Source of the DNA: Bradyrhizobium sp.
Lineage (GTDB): Bacteria > Pseudomonadota > Alphaproteobacteria > Rhizobiales > Xanthobacteraceae
Assembly: GCF_016213215.1 (NCBI RefSeq)
Contig: NZ_JACRAW010000152.1
Span: 1 to 64,000, forward strand
Direction: 5' to 3'
DNA: 64,000 nucleotides
Shown: positions 16,501 through 25,125 of the stretch, in pieces
Numbering within the stretch: position 1 is the stretch's first letter
Layout of the letters: each line of letters starts with the position of its first letter
Program-made: the position numbers and the translations under genes
The notes under the pieces: model-generated
What the model was told of the DNA's origin: nothing
Databases searched by the model: none
The model's input: only the letters and a program-made list of their open reading frames with translations

Positions 16501-17376
16501 TCACCGTGCGCGCAACTGGACGGGATTCGGCTGCTTCAGATTGAGAAGATTGCCGAAAAGGATCAGCGCCGCACCGAGTACCGTAAGCGTGTCGAGCCCC
16601 TCGGAATAGACGAGCCAGCCGACCGTCGCGGTCAGTGGAACTCTCAGGAAATCCATCGGCACGACCACGGTCGCATCGGCGTACCGCATCGCGCTGGCCA
16701 GGCAATAATGCGAAAAGGTCCCGCACAGCGCGATGACGATGACCCAGACCCAGATATGGGCGGAGGGCCAGATCCAGACGTACAGGGTTGGCAGCAATCC
16801 TGCGGTTGCCTGCACCACGAGCATCCAGAACAGCACGCGGAGGGCGCTCTCGGTGCGCGTCAAGGCTTTCATCAGCACCATCGAAATGCCGAAGCCAATG
16901 GCCGCGCCGAGCGCGATCAACTGGCCCCAGTCGATTTCGCCGGTCGCCGGCCGGACGATGATGACGACACCGACGAGGCCGAGAACGACGGCGGCGACCC
17001 TCCACGACGTCATGCGCTCGGAAAGGAAGCTGACCGCCAAAATCGCGGTCCAGATCGGCATGGTGAATTCGATCGCCACCACCTGGCCGATCGGTATCAA
17101 CGTCAGCGCCAGGAACCAGCCGAGCTGGGCGATATAATGGATCAGATTGCGCGCGACGTGCTGCGGCAGCCGCGAGGTCTTCATCGCCGTCAGGCCGCCG
17201 GCACGGCGGATCATCGGGTACAGCAGGACCAGGCCCAAGATCGAACGCACTTCCATGACCTGGAAGACGTTCAACTCGCGCATGGCTTCCCGCCCCGCCA
17301 CGGGCATGATCAGCATCAGGCTAAGCCAGCCGGCCATCCACAGGGCGGCCATCGGTTTGGACGAGGTCGGATTCAT
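16501..17376 (-). CDS. EamA/DMT-family transporter
   Basis: A 291-residue inner-membrane protein with about ten hydrophobic helices in two EamA halves. The second half begins near WGQLIALGAAIGFGISMVLMKAL. The linking region VVIIVRPATG is typical of the drug/metabolite transporter superfamily. The substrate cannot be told from sequence. It is divergent from a RidA-type gene (17519), with a 142-bp shared control region; RidA proteins often sit near amino-acid metabolism genes, so an amino-acid-like substrate is possible but unproven. Confidence 0.88.
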   Translation of the reverse strand: MNPTSSKPMAALWMAGWLSLMLIMPVAGREAMRELNVFQVMEVRSILGLVLLYPMIRRAGGLTAMKTSRLPQHVARNLIHYIAQLGWFLALTLIPIGQVVAIEFTMPIWTAILAVSFLSERMTSWRVAAVVLGLVGVVIIVRPATGEIDWGQLIALGAAIGFGISMVLMKALTRTESALRVLFWMLVVQATAGLLPTLYVWIWPSAHIWVWVIVIALCGTFSHYCLASAMRYADATVVVPMDFLRVPLTATVGWLVYSEGLDTLTVLGAALILFGNLLNLKQPNPVQLRAR

Positions 17377-17518
17377 CGTTGTCGGCGCAGAGGAAAAGCC
17401 GGGCAGGGCAGGCCGGTATCGGCGACATCGGACGCGATTGCAACGGCCAAATCTGCTGATGCGGCAATGCGCTGGCGCGTGCTATGCGTCGACAATAATG
17501 ATTAGGGAGAAACAGCTC

Positions 17519-17917
17519 ATGCGCATCTTGCAACCCGCCGAATGGTCAAAGCCGCGAGGCTTTTCCCATGGCGTCGTCATCGACGGTCCGGGCCGCTGGG
17601 TTGTGCTCGCGGGTCAGACCGGGGGCGATGAGGCGGGCGAATACGCACCGGATCTCGCCGCCCAGGTCGCCTCCGCCTTGAAGCGTATCGCAACGCTCCT
17701 CGCCGAAGCCGGGGCAGGGCCCCAGCATATCGTTCGTCTGACCTGGTATCTGACCAGCCGTGCCGAATATGAAGCCGCCGGCGCCGGCATCGGCGCGGCC
17801 TGGAAGGAGACGCTGGGGAGAAATTTCCCGCCTTCGACCTTGCTCTACATCGACGGACTGGTCGATGCGCGGGCGAAGGTCGAGATCGAAGTCACGGCCT
17901 TCGTTCCAGCAATGTAG
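17519..17917 (+). CDS. RidA/YjgF-family protein
   Basis: A 132-residue protein of the RidA family, which hydrolyses reactive enamine/imine intermediates. Family features are FSHGVVI, then VVLAGQTGGD, a central helix with AEAGAGPQHIVRLTWYLT, and the end block PPSTLLYIDGLVDARAKVEIEVTAFVP. R128-type arginine placement in canonical RidA cannot be confirmed here: the usual R-x-x-V segment reads VDARAKVEIE. ATG at 17519 has an AGGGAGA site upstream. It is divergent from the DMT transporter. Confidence 0.9.
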   Translation: MRILQPAEWSKPRGFSHGVVIDGPGRWVVLAGQTGGDEAGEYAPDLAAQVASALKRIATLLAEAGAGPQHIVRLTWYLTSRAEYEAAGAGIGAAWKETLGRNFPPSTLLYIDGLVDARAKVEIEVTAFVPAM

Positions 17918-17976
17918 CCGCGGTCAATCCGGTAGCTCGACACGGCTCGATCGACTGCCGGCGCGCGGCTGTCTTG

Positions 17977-18447
17977 TCATCGTGACAGCGCGATGTTCGC
18001 GCCGCGGAATTGGCTGTCGGCCCGGATCGAAACGCTCTGCCTGTTGCCGCGCGTCGCCAGCGAAAGATTGGCATTGAACCCGGCTGCGCTGACCAGGACC
18101 TGGAAATTGCCGCCGCCGCCACGCCCCTGCAGCGTGCCGCCGATGTTGCGGCTGGATTCGGTCCAGTTGCCGGTGATCGTGTTGCCTTCCGCGGTGACAT
18201 CGGCGGCAAGAAGGAATTTGTAGGCGTCGCTGGCGCAAGTCAGCGACATGCTCATGTTGGGGCCGCTGGGCGCATATCTGGCCCGGCAACGGATTCGCTC
18301 CGTCGAGCCGTCTTCGAGGCTTACCGTGCCGCTGCCGCTCCAGTTCCCTGCCATGCCCGCGAACGGACCCGACTGGGCCTCCGAGGAAGAACCTGAAATC
18401 GAGGCCAGAAACAAAACGGCGGCCGCGATGAGCGGCCGCCGGATCAT
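17977..18447 (-). CDS. Exported hypothetical protein
   Basis: A 156-residue protein with a signal peptide (MIRRPLIAAAVLFLASIS...). The mature part is beta-rich: GMAGNWSGSGTVSLEDG, then IRCRARY and a cysteine pair partner in SLTCAS, then GNTITGNWTESSRN and GGTLQGRGGGGNF. The Gly-Asn-Trp repeats suggest a small lipocalin-like or beta-sandwich fold. The ATG at 18447 is chosen because it begins the signal peptide. A shorter related protein is encoded immediately upstream (18467-18817), so they probably form an operon of two secreted paralogues. Function unknown. Confidence 0.75.
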   Translation of the reverse strand: MIRRPLIAAAVLFLASISGSSSEAQSGPFAGMAGNWSGSGTVSLEDGSTERIRCRARYAPSGPNMSMSLTCASDAYKFLLAADVTAEGNTITGNWTESSRNIGGTLQGRGGGGNFQVLVSAAGFNANLSLATRGNRQSVSIRADSQFRGANIALSR

Positions 18448-18466
18448 GCCGACAACTGTGATTGGC

Positions 18467-18817
18467 TTATTGGCGCGCTGCTTCCCACCGGCCGCTGCAC
18501 GGTATGCCCGCTGATGCACCATTCCACTTTCCCGATCCGGCGTTGCCATTGAGTTGACCGTTGGCATATGCACCGTTGATCGAAACCCGGACAAGGCCTT
18601 CACGTCCGATCGTCCCGGTCACGTCGGCGCCAGAGGCGGAAATCTTGCCGTCCGTTACCTTGAGTGTCGAGCTCGCGGTCGGTTCGCAGCTTCCAGTGTT
18701 CGTTCTTATGGTGACATGCCAGAGCCCGTCATATGGGCTTTCCGCAAACGCGGGAGAAGTGACCGAGGCGACGAGAATAGAAACGGCAAGAATCGATGCA
18801 ATGCGGTCAAAGCGCAT
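18467..18817 (-). CDS. Small exported hypothetical protein
   Basis: A 116-residue protein with a clear signal peptide (residues 1-25, ending PAFAE). The mature domain begins SPYDGLWHVTIRTNTGSC, then STLKVTDGKISASGADVTG, and ends SGKWNGASAGIPCSGRWEAA, with two cysteines likely forming a disulphide. The alternating Gly/Trp beta pattern resembles its neighbour at 17977-18447, 20 bp downstream on the same strand. Short secreted proteins of this style are frequent in Bradyrhizobium. No function can be assigned. Confidence 0.8.
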   Translation of the reverse strand: MRFDRIASILAVSILVASVTSPAFAESPYDGLWHVTIRTNTGSCEPTASSTLKVTDGKISASGADVTGTIGREGLVRVSINGAYANGQLNGNAGSGKWNGASAGIPCSGRWEAARQ

Positions 18818-18976
18818 GAACTCAAAGTCCCCGTGTGTGTCTGATGCGTTCGCTTATTCCCATCAAATATGACAAAAATGTGCTGCGACGCAATAATGGA
18901 ATTTTCTCCTTTGGGAACAAGCGCATAAAGGTTACTTCGATCCCCGCTTTCAGCCGCGGGACGTCGAGGTTCAAGG

Positions 18977-19567
18977 TTAATGCGACAGGCTGGGGGCCTG
19001 GGTCGCGAACTGTTCGTCCTGGGGCTTGGCGGGCAGGGAGTTGTGGGTGATGGCGTAATCGATCACTGCGGCGAGCAGTTTCTGGCCAAGGGGCGCCAGC
19101 GCGCGCTCCCACAGCTCGCGCGCCGACTCGCCCTTCTTCACAAAGCACCACTCCTGCGCCGCAATGGCGCCGGCGTCCATGCGATCGGCGAGGTGATAGA
19201 TCGTCCCGCCGGCGATCGGATCGCCTTCCTTGATTGTCCATTCCACCGCTGCAATCCCGCGGTGACGGGGCAGGAGCGAGGGATGATAGCCGATGCCGCC
19301 AAGTCGGGCGGCGGCCAAGGCCTCCTTGCTGACTCGCGCGTGGCTGTGGGCGGTGACGATCAGGTCGGTGTTCGGGGCGATCTCGGACGCGACAACGAGT
19401 TTCGGATTGGCCTGGACCGTGACCTCGATGCCGGCGGCGCGCGCGGTCGCGGCGAGCCGGTCCTCGCTGTCGGCGACCACGACCCGAACCGGCTGCAAGC
19501 CGCGCTCCTTGAGCATGTTGAGGGTGGTCACGCCGAAATGGCGCGAGCCGACAAGGGTAATACGCAT
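18977..19567 (-). CDS. Formyltransferase-family protein
   Basis: A 196-residue protein matching the N-terminal catalytic fold of formyl-THF-dependent transferases (PurN/Fmt). Key features are the Rossmann-like start MRITLVGSRHFG, the loop GIGYHPSLLPRHRG (91-104) with catalytic His95, and DRMDAGAI with catalytic Asp131. The usual Asn two residues before the His is Gly93. It is too short to be Fmt (about 310 residues) and lacks the tRNA-binding C-terminal domain. It may formylate a sugar-nucleotide or other amine. The neighbours do not reveal a substrate. Confidence 0.82.
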   Translation of the reverse strand: MRITLVGSRHFGVTTLNMLKERGLQPVRVVVADSEDRLAATARAAGIEVTVQANPKLVVASEIAPNTDLIVTAHSHARVSKEALAAARLGGIGYHPSLLPRHRGIAAVEWTIKEGDPIAGGTIYHLADRMDAGAIAAQEWCFVKKGESARELWERALAPLGQKLLAAVIDYAITHNSLPAKPQDEQFATQAPSLSH

Positions 19568-19739
19568 GGGTCCGGATTCCGTTTGGCGAGTACAGCGGCC
19601 CCGTCGATAACACGTCGGCCGGCGCTGTCACCCCCGCTGGGACACGGCGTACCTGTTATCAACAGAGGGGGGCGGGGCTCGGTGCTGAACCTTGGGCCGG
19701 TTATTTCCCTCAAAACGGCGCCAGCGGAGGGCCGAAGAC

Positions 19740-19919
19740 ATGCAGAGATGGCAGAAACTGATGTTGATGAGTGCGGCAAGCTCTGCGCTGCTCATCTATG
19801 AGATCACGACCGCGACGGAGGCGACGAGCCAGGCCCTTGCCGTCCTGCAATACGGCTTTCTCGCCTGCGCGCTGATCGGGCTTGTCGGCTCGCTCGTCAT
19901 GTACGTTCAGCAAGAATGA
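19740..19919 (+). CDS. Small membrane protein
   Basis: A 59-residue protein with two hydrophobic segments, about 7-20 (LMLMSAASSALLIYE) and 30-52 (VLQYGFLACALIGLVGSLVMYV), ending in QQE. ATG at 19740 follows a GGAGGG site at normal spacing; the frame is open further upstream but less plausible. No family is recognised. It begins the gene-poor interval around the tRNA-Lys gene. Confidence 0.6.
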   Translation: MQRWQKLMLMSAASSALLIYEITTATEATSQALAVLQYGFLACALIGLVGSLVMYVQQE

Positions 19920-20247
19920 TACGGAAAGCCGTCGAGACCTGATCGCCAGTTTAGCCACCTCAGGCGCCCCTTACATTGCGTCGAGGCACGTGAGTTTGCT
20001 CCGGCGAATCATGTTTGCATTGCAAGGAAGGGCACGGCCTCACCTTTCGGGGGGTGGGGGCTGGTGGGGCGAGGCCGTGCAGGCCATTTAACATTGCCCG
20101 CCGGATCAATGCGCGGCGTCGAACTAGGTTCCGGGAGGCGATGAAAGTCATCTGCTCAAGAATATGGGCAGCGGTCTGATTGTTCTGTCCGTCCCGCGCC
20201 GCAAATCCGACGCTGGCCCACCAAGCATGGAGCTCCCCGGTTCAGGT
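19920..20247. other. Non-coding interval with a G-rich hairpin
   Basis: About 330 bp with no supportable gene. The only notable element is the hairpin at 20032-20080, described separately. Confidence 0.4.
20032..20080 (+). other. Hairpin with a G-tract loop (possible G-quadruplex)
   Basis: Ten-base perfect arms, GCACGGCCTC and GAGGCCGTGC, enclose a 29-nt loop. The loop contains G-runs of 6, 5, 2 and 4 (20049-20069). This may be a terminator-like or structured RNA element. No T-tract follows, and no matching promoter was identified. Confidence 0.5.
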
Positions 20248-20433
20248 TCACGTATCGCCGTCCGCGATCCTGCCTGCGATGACGCTCTCCAGCTCCGCGG
20301 CCATCTGACGGAGGTCGTCGGCCAGTTTGGCAAACGTTTCCCGCTTCGCTGTGTCGCCGGCGAGCATGCTGATCAGCGTGCAGTCTTCGGCATCGGTGCG
20401 GAGCTTTTCGAGCTTTTCCAGGAGATCTTTCAT
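20248..20433 (-). CDS. Small helical protein of unknown function
   Basis: A 61-residue, almost wholly helical protein: MKDLLEKLEKLRTDAEDC, then AGDTAKRETFAKLADDLRQMAAELE. Its heptad-like leucines and charges suggest a short coiled coil. Composition is that of a real protein rather than a shadow frame. No strong ribosome site is seen. It lies alone in a gene-poor interval. Confidence 0.55.
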   Translation of the reverse strand: MKDLLEKLEKLRTDAEDCTLISMLAGDTAKRETFAKLADDLRQMAAELESVIAGRIADGDT

Positions 20434-21061
20434 CGCCGGCGATCATGCACGACGCCGGGCGCCGGGAGCGTTCCGAAGTGCACACAAGAATGAAATACTC
20501 AGCAAAGCGAACTTTTCCGCGCCGAGCCCATATACCCGCACTTTTTCATGATGCGGACCAAGCCAGTGGGAGCCAGGCCGCATTCCTGCGGGCAGCGTAC
20601 GTGAAACCAATGCCGGACTTTCTCCGTCGCCTCTGGCAAGCGGACGAACCCGCTCCGTCAACAGTCGCTGATTAGCGATCGCTCTGATCACTCCAGCATG
20701 GCCGAATTCGCTCGTATCCTGCAGGAGGAGCGCCGCAGGCACAGGCAGGATGCATGAACCGCCGACGCGGGACTTCGGCAGTGATCATCCCGCGTTCAAA
20801 CGGCGCAACGCTGAATGCTGGCAAGTTCCGAGCAAGCAGCGGATTCCTTTTCCTTCACTGGTCAGCTATCCCCAAGCCGCAGGTCTGCTCTGGCTTCTGG
20901 CCCATTGCGAACAACGCGAGAGTCACCATCTCTCAATTCCGCATCGATCAGGGACTCGTTGCAGGGGGGGCTTGGAGGTCGCTGATCGTTCAAGCTCGGG
21001 CTTTTCCCGCTCATCGCGACCATGCCGGGGCGGCAATTTTTTGGGACATCGAACCATAAGC
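20434..21061. other. Interval without a supportable gene
   Basis: About 630 bp. Several short frames exist on both strands, but their composition (Arg/Pro/Ser-rich, no domain signature, no ribosome site) looks like chance reading of GC-rich DNA. No repeat or RNA gene was recognised. Confidence 0.4.
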
Positions 21062-21304
21062 ATGCGGAAGGCAATCGAACTGATCGTGGACGGCTATGTC
21101 CGGCTGCACAACCGCGGCGCTCTCGAAGAGCTGCGGATGCACCGGCGCAAAATGGCGGTCGAACTGAAGGGAAAGACCGGGTTTGATTACAGCAAGACCA
21201 TCAACCAGATCGAAGATGAGATCGTGGTGATCGAGGCTGGCTTGAACAGGCTGGAGGCGGGGCAGGGCGTGGATTCACATCAGGGCAGTTCTCTTCAGGA
21301 TTGA
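21062..21304 (+). CDS. Small helical protein of unknown function
   Basis: An 80-residue protein: MRKAIELIVDGYVRLHNRGALEELRMHRRKMA, then TINQIEDEIVVIEAGLNRLE. It is helical, with a basic middle and an acidic end. It resembles in style the short ORF at 22788 (IEDQIELIGKL). ATG at 21062 lacks a strong Shine-Dalgarno sequence. Function unknown. Confidence 0.55.
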   Translation: MRKAIELIVDGYVRLHNRGALEELRMHRRKMAVELKGKTGFDYSKTINQIEDEIVVIEAGLNRLEAGQGVDSHQGSSLQD

Positions 21305-21546
21305 GCCGCAGAGGTATCGCATCCGGGCACAGGCACATCGTCGGACCTGAACCGTGCAGCGGGGACCCGTAGGCCAGCCGACCCTTTCTGCCGGCCATTG
21401 GTCGTGGATGACGGGTGTCGCCACGGACTGAAGAACTTCCGCTAACAGTCAGAATTACTTGGGAATCTCTGGGGCGCGGCGCCACTTTTCAGCCTCCGGC
21501 GCTATTGACCAGCAAGCTTCCGCCCCCTACACAGCGCGGGCTAAGC

Positions 21547-21622
21547 GAGCGCGTAGCTCAGACGGTAGAGCACGTGACTTTTAATCACGGGGTCCTGGGT
21601 TCGAGCCCCAGCGCGCTCACCA
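21547..21622 (+). tRNA. tRNA-Lys (anticodon UUU)
   Basis: The 76-nt cloverleaf is complete, including an encoded CCA end. The acceptor GAGCGCG pairs with CGCGCTC. The D-arm has the TAGCTCAGA form. The anticodon stem CGTGA/TCACG holds the loop CTTTTAA, giving anticodon TTT. The T-arm contains GGTTCGAGCCCC. The gene sits in a stretch of short ORFs and gene remnants. Confidence 0.95.
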
Positions 21623-21819
21623 TAATCATTACATAACGCAAGCTGTTACGCGAGATTAGAAGAGCATTTTGCTTTAGCTTCGGCGACCGCGAGGGTGCAC
21701 ACAGCAGCCATCGGCGGGGTGCTTCCCGAAGGAACAACTGATCCCGAACACGGCTTGTCTCATGGGCCGCGTCGTCCGCGCCCGCCGCCCCGGCGGCGAT
21801 CCGATGCAGGAGGCAGATA

Positions 21820-21936
21820 ATGTTCGAGACCGAAATCGAGCGCCAGATCCGCCGCGATACACTGATTTATAAGATATCGGTTGCCGGGTTGCTGACCGTC
21901 CTCACCGGATCGTTCTTCATGATCTTTGCGGCTTAG
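21820..21936 (+). CDS. 38-residue single-pass membrane peptide
   Basis: A very short gene: MFETEIERQIRRDTLIYKIS followed by a hydrophobic segment VAGLLTVLTGSFFMIFAA up to the stop. A strong AGGAGG ribosome site lies 6-7 bases before the ATG. The design, a charged amphipathic N-terminus and one C-terminal helix, is typical of small membrane proteins. No homologue is recognised. Confidence 0.6.
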   Translation: MFETEIERQIRRDTLIYKISVAGLLTVLTGSFFMIFAA

Positions 21937-21966
21937 CGTCGGAACCCCGGGGGGCGACAATAGCGA

Positions 21967-22218
21967 TTGACCCCGCTTGCGGCGGGGCTGGACAGCCGGA
22001 TTGGCTGGACCATCGTCGACGAGCCTCCTCCCGGACTCGGAAGTTATTATGCGCTGGGGTCGCTGAACTATACGGAGCAGGCTCCCGTCGTGAAGCTGGA
22101 GTCCAGCGTCGTCACTGGCGTGCCCGAACCCTCCACATGGGCGATGATGATACTCGGCTTCGCTGGCCTCGGATTGGTGGCGTATCGGCGCAGGAAGATC
22201 GCACTCGGAGCTGCGTAA
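21967..22218 (+). pseudogene. C-terminal remnant of a PEP-CTERM exported protein
   Basis: Eighty-three codons from a TTG end in the PEP-CTERM sorting signal: VPEPSTWAMMILGFAGLGLVAYRRRK. The preceding 50 residues look like the end of a beta-rich extracellular domain. There is no signal peptide, and an in-frame TAG at 21961 closes the frame upstream, so the N-terminal part is lost. PEP-CTERM proteins need an exosortase, which is not in this window. Likely a decayed fragment. Confidence 0.7.
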
Positions 22219-22787
22219 TCTTGCAATCCCCAACTCTGGAGCGGCTTTCAGGGCTATGCACGACTCGCCCATCGGCATTGTGGTGGCTGTCCCGTGATGA
22301 CCACTCACCGTCGGCGAGATGACGCGGACGGGCATCCGCGACGTGCTGATCTGACGTGCTGATCTAATGCGCCGACTATCACTGCAGCCGCTCGTTTGCG
22401 ATGAAAGCCGACCACTGGCTTGAACACGTCGAACTGTCCGACATCGTGTGCAAGGCGTGCGGCATACGCGTCGCGGATGTGCGGCCGAAGTTTTTGCGGG
22501 AGAGCGGAGCTGCGGCGGATCATCGGCAGGCCGGCAGGGGCTGGGCTTGTTGCATAAGAGATCGAAACCGTCTTCGAGGGACCCCATACGGCTCCCTGCA
22601 GGCCTTCTGAGTCTGAAATTTCCGGCCGCTATCCCGGCGGAGTCGTCCAAACCAGTACCTGACCCGTCCGGTTCCGCGCGGAACCATTGTTCGCTTTGTC
22701 GCTTAACAAGTATCGGCGTGCTCCGACGCATCCTCTCGTGGTTCGAGATGATGGAGCGCGAGAGGCCGACATTGGGCAGATGGAGCA
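22219..22787. other. Interval with only decayed coding traces
   Basis: About 570 bp. Apart from the zinc-ribbon fragment at 22368-22493, the frames present show no recognisable protein features. Confidence 0.4.
22368..22493 (+). pseudogene. Fragment of a zinc-ribbon protein gene
   Basis: In one frame the translation reads CADYHCSRSFAMKADHW, then VELSDIVCKACGIR, then VADVRPKF. This resembles a small conserved Bradyrhizobium zinc-ribbon protein with two cysteine pairs (recalled, not searched). The frame is closed by a stop just upstream (22365), and the linker before VCKACG looks shortened by a few residues. Best explained as a deleted, decayed copy. Confidence 0.5.
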
Positions 22788-23084
22788 ATGGCGGGGAACG
22801 GAGTGGAAATCGACTACTTGCGCCGTCGAATCGAGGACCAGATCGAGCTGATCGGAAAGCTCATCTGCGAGGACAAGAAGGCGGACCACGCCATGGGCGT
22901 ACTGGACGCGCTCACGACGAGGCTGCTCAAAGAGCAAGCGCATCTTTCCGAGTCCATGCGATCGCGCTTTTCAGAGGAACCTTCATCGCACCCGCGCTTA
23001 GTTTGTAATGGAAAAGCCGTCCCCGGCAATGCTCAGAGCGTTGCGTCAAGCGCAGCTATACGGCCACCTGGTTGCCAGAAGTGA
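22788..23084 (+). CDS. Small hypothetical protein
   Basis: A 98-residue frame. The first 60 residues are helical and well formed: EIDYLRRRIEDQIELIGKLICEDKKADHAMGVLDALTTRLL. The last 30 residues are of low quality and overlap the next gene by 77 bp in another frame, so the natural stop may have been lost. No family recognised. Confidence 0.5.
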   Translation: MAGNGVEIDYLRRRIEDQIELIGKLICEDKKADHAMGVLDALTTRLLKEQAHLSESMRSRFSEEPSSHPRLVCNGKAVPGNAQSVASSAAIRPPGCQK

Positions 23085-23241
23085 CAGGCTCTACCACCCT
23101 GGCGGTAATCACCCGATCTGTGGCCTGCCGACTGCACAGGAGATGGTCAGATCGGGCTGGCTCATCGTGCGAGACGGCAGGTACGAAATAACGCCCGAGG
23201 GAATGACGGCCGCAGCAGCGGAACCCGACCGCAGCCGCTAA
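23008..23241 (+). CDS. Small winged-helix-like hypothetical protein
   Basis: A 77-residue protein: SPAMLRALRQAQLYGHLVA, then LYHPGGNHPICGLPTAQEMVRSGWLIV, then RYEITPEGM. The helix plus beta-hairpin order (RYEITPEG) recalls short winged-helix modules, so DNA binding is possible. It overlaps the end of the preceding ORF. Function unknown. Confidence 0.6.
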   Translation: MEKPSPAMLRALRQAQLYGHLVARSDRLYHPGGNHPICGLPTAQEMVRSGWLIVRDGRYEITPEGMTAAAAEPDRSR

Positions 23242-23439
23242 GTTCCGAGATGCACCGGCTTGCGCGATCTAGTTCCGCGGCCGGAACCATCTACATGTGC
23301 CGAAGTTAAGGTAACGGGCCACCCTATGCCCCCAGCCCAGTGGCCCAGGTACGGCCCTGCTCTCGCCATCCGGTGGGGAGCGGGGCCGTGCTTCGGCAGA
23401 ATGTCGCTGATCCATTCGCGCAATCCGGTATACTGGCGC

Positions 23440-23655
23440 ATGGATCTGCGGCTCAGTCGCGAACACCTCGTTCAAGCGGAGCGCCACATCGCGCTCAGCG
23501 ACAAGGCTATTGCCCGGCAAATTCAGATCATTGATGAGCTGGAGGTCGGGGGCCATCCTACGGTTCTGGCTCTTGACTTGTTGGCTACCTTCCACGCCGC
23601 TCGAGCCATACACGTCGCTCACCGCGATCTCATTCGCAAGGAGCTGGAGCCGTAA
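23440..23655 (+). CDS. Small helical hypothetical protein
   Basis: A 71-residue protein: LSREHLVQAERHIALSDKAIARQIQIIDEL, then a GHPT turn, then ALDLLATFHAARAIHVAHRDLIRKELE. It appears to be a two-helix hairpin. This pattern is familiar from many short Bradyrhizobium proteins of unknown role. The start ATG at 23440 is the first that gives this fold. Confidence 0.65.
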   Translation: MDLRLSREHLVQAERHIALSDKAIARQIQIIDELEVGGHPTVLALDLLATFHAARAIHVAHRDLIRKELEP

Positions 23656-24252
23656 GCTGGTGACCGGCAAGCACTCTCGCCGAAATCGCTGGGTGGATCG
23701 GCCAGTCCGAGATCCGCGCGGGCTGCATCGACGTCTGGTGCTTCGCCTACCCCGTCATTGGTTAGAAACTTGAGGCTCTGGCGCCCCGAGGCTGCAAGGT
23801 CAGCGCGTCGTTAATGTCGGTTCGGTCAGCTGATTTGGGTTGGTCGGCTCGCCCGCCGACCTCTGGGCGCCAGGTTCAGCACTTGGATCTTGCGTCTTTT
23901 CGTCTGCAGACAGCCGAGCGCGCATCGCCCTGGGGTAGGTGGAAGACGTGGCGCTCAGTCTGTCCGGCCGCGCGGCGGTGCGGCTTTTCGATGGAATCAC
24001 CATCCGCTTAACGAACCCTCTTCATCTCGAATACGAGATAGATTGCGTCTTTCGACGCGAAAGCTCGGAGCTATGCTTTGCAAGGCCGTGCGCTGCCCCT
24101 CTAACTGACTCCGGCAGGTCGCCGCCCAAGCGCGTCGATCTCGCGCTTGCTCCAGCCGGAGAACCGACTGGACGAAACAATTTGTTGTCGTGGTTCGGTT
24201 ATGCACGGACGCCTGGCCATGAGGGGCTGAGGCAGAAAGGGAGCCTGGTCAT
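23656..24252. other. Interval without a supportable gene
   Basis: About 600 bp. Frames present are Arg/Ser-rich with no motif or ribosome site. No repeats, tRNA-like folds or palindromes stood out. Confidence 0.4.
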
Positions 24253-24483
24253 ATGCACGATTTCAAAGCCGACCTGGAACGGATCCGGGCCGCATTTGTG
24301 GAAGAGCGTCGACGGATTGCCCGGTCCGCGATCACCGTCGCTGAGGCCCACAAGGCACCGCATCCGAGCACCAGCATGTGTGTGGACATTCGCGCACTGC
24401 AGGAAACGATTGAGGTAATCGATCGCGCGATCGCAGATGAGAATCGTCTGGCGCCGACAAGCTCGAAGCCGGTGATGGGTTAG
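24253..24483 (+). CDS. Small helical hypothetical protein
   Basis: A 76-residue protein: MHDFKADLERIRAAFVEERRR, then SITVAEAH-like helix and an ALQETIEVIDRAIADE helix. An AAGGGAG site lies upstream of the ATG. No family is recognised; it resembles the other short helical proteins of this interval. Confidence 0.55.
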   Translation: MHDFKADLERIRAAFVEERRRIARSAITVAEAHKAPHPSTSMCVDIRALQETIEVIDRAIADENRLAPTSSKPVMG

Positions 24484-24729
24484 CTCCGGCGAGTTGGGTC
24501 GCTCCTGGCAGCGTTCCCGCGCCGAGAGCGCGGTGTCAGCTTACGCTATTGATCTCGCTCGTGTGCGGGTCTGGCACACGCAAGCAGGCAAGCTATTGAA
24601 TTGAATCCGCATTCGAGGCCAAAATCCCACGGAGTTTGCGAGTTTGACAATTTCCGAGCTTAGGGAAATCTGATTGCGGGTGCCGGAGGCCGTCACGAAA
24701 GGTTGTGGTCTCAACTGGGGCGAAACAAG

Positions 24730-25125
24730 ATGAATTTTGGTCGGAAGCTATTGACGCTGGTTCTCCTTACCGCGACCGCCATTGCGATTCCTGGTGCCCT
24801 CGCACAGCCCGGAAGTGCCGGCGGCAGCATCGGGAATGACGAGAAATCCATTTCCGGCTCGCGCCTGGACTTGCCATCAACCGGTCCTGATCGATCGTCG
24901 CGCCGTGGCGATCCTGCCAATTGTACCGTCGCCGATCCGACCTCCACACCGCTTAATGTTCGGACATCGCCACATGGAAAGATCGTCGGGACCGTCGCCA
25001 ACGGAGTGCGAGTCAGGGTCTTGGATGAGGCACGAGATGGTCGCGGCGAGCAATGGGCGTACATCGCCGACGCAGCCTCAAGGCCAGTCGGTTGGGTGTT
25101 CAAGGAATATCTTGCGTGCAGGTAG
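24730..25125 (+). CDS. Exported SH3b-domain protein
   Basis: A 131-residue protein with a signal peptide (1-25, ending GALAQ). A low-complexity spacer follows, then a bacterial SH3 domain from about residue 68: CTVADPTSTPLNVRTSPHGKIVGTV, then VRVRVLDE, WAYIAD and GWVFKEYLAC. Bacterial SH3 domains often bind peptidoglycan or proteins in the periplasm. The two cysteines at the domain ends could pair. It sits next to the glucan locus but reads the other way, convergent with ndvB. Confidence 0.85.
   Translation: MNFGRKLLTLVLLTATAIAIPGALAQPGSAGGSIGNDEKSISGSRLDLPSTGPDRSSRRGDPANCTVADPTSTPLNVRTSPHGKIVGTVANGVRVRVLDEARDGRGEQWAYIADAASRPVGWVFKEYLACR

Noticed and set aside
20443..20742. A 99-residue minus-strand frame in the gap before 21062
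   Set aside because: Arg/Pro-rich, no start signal, no motif; taken as chance.
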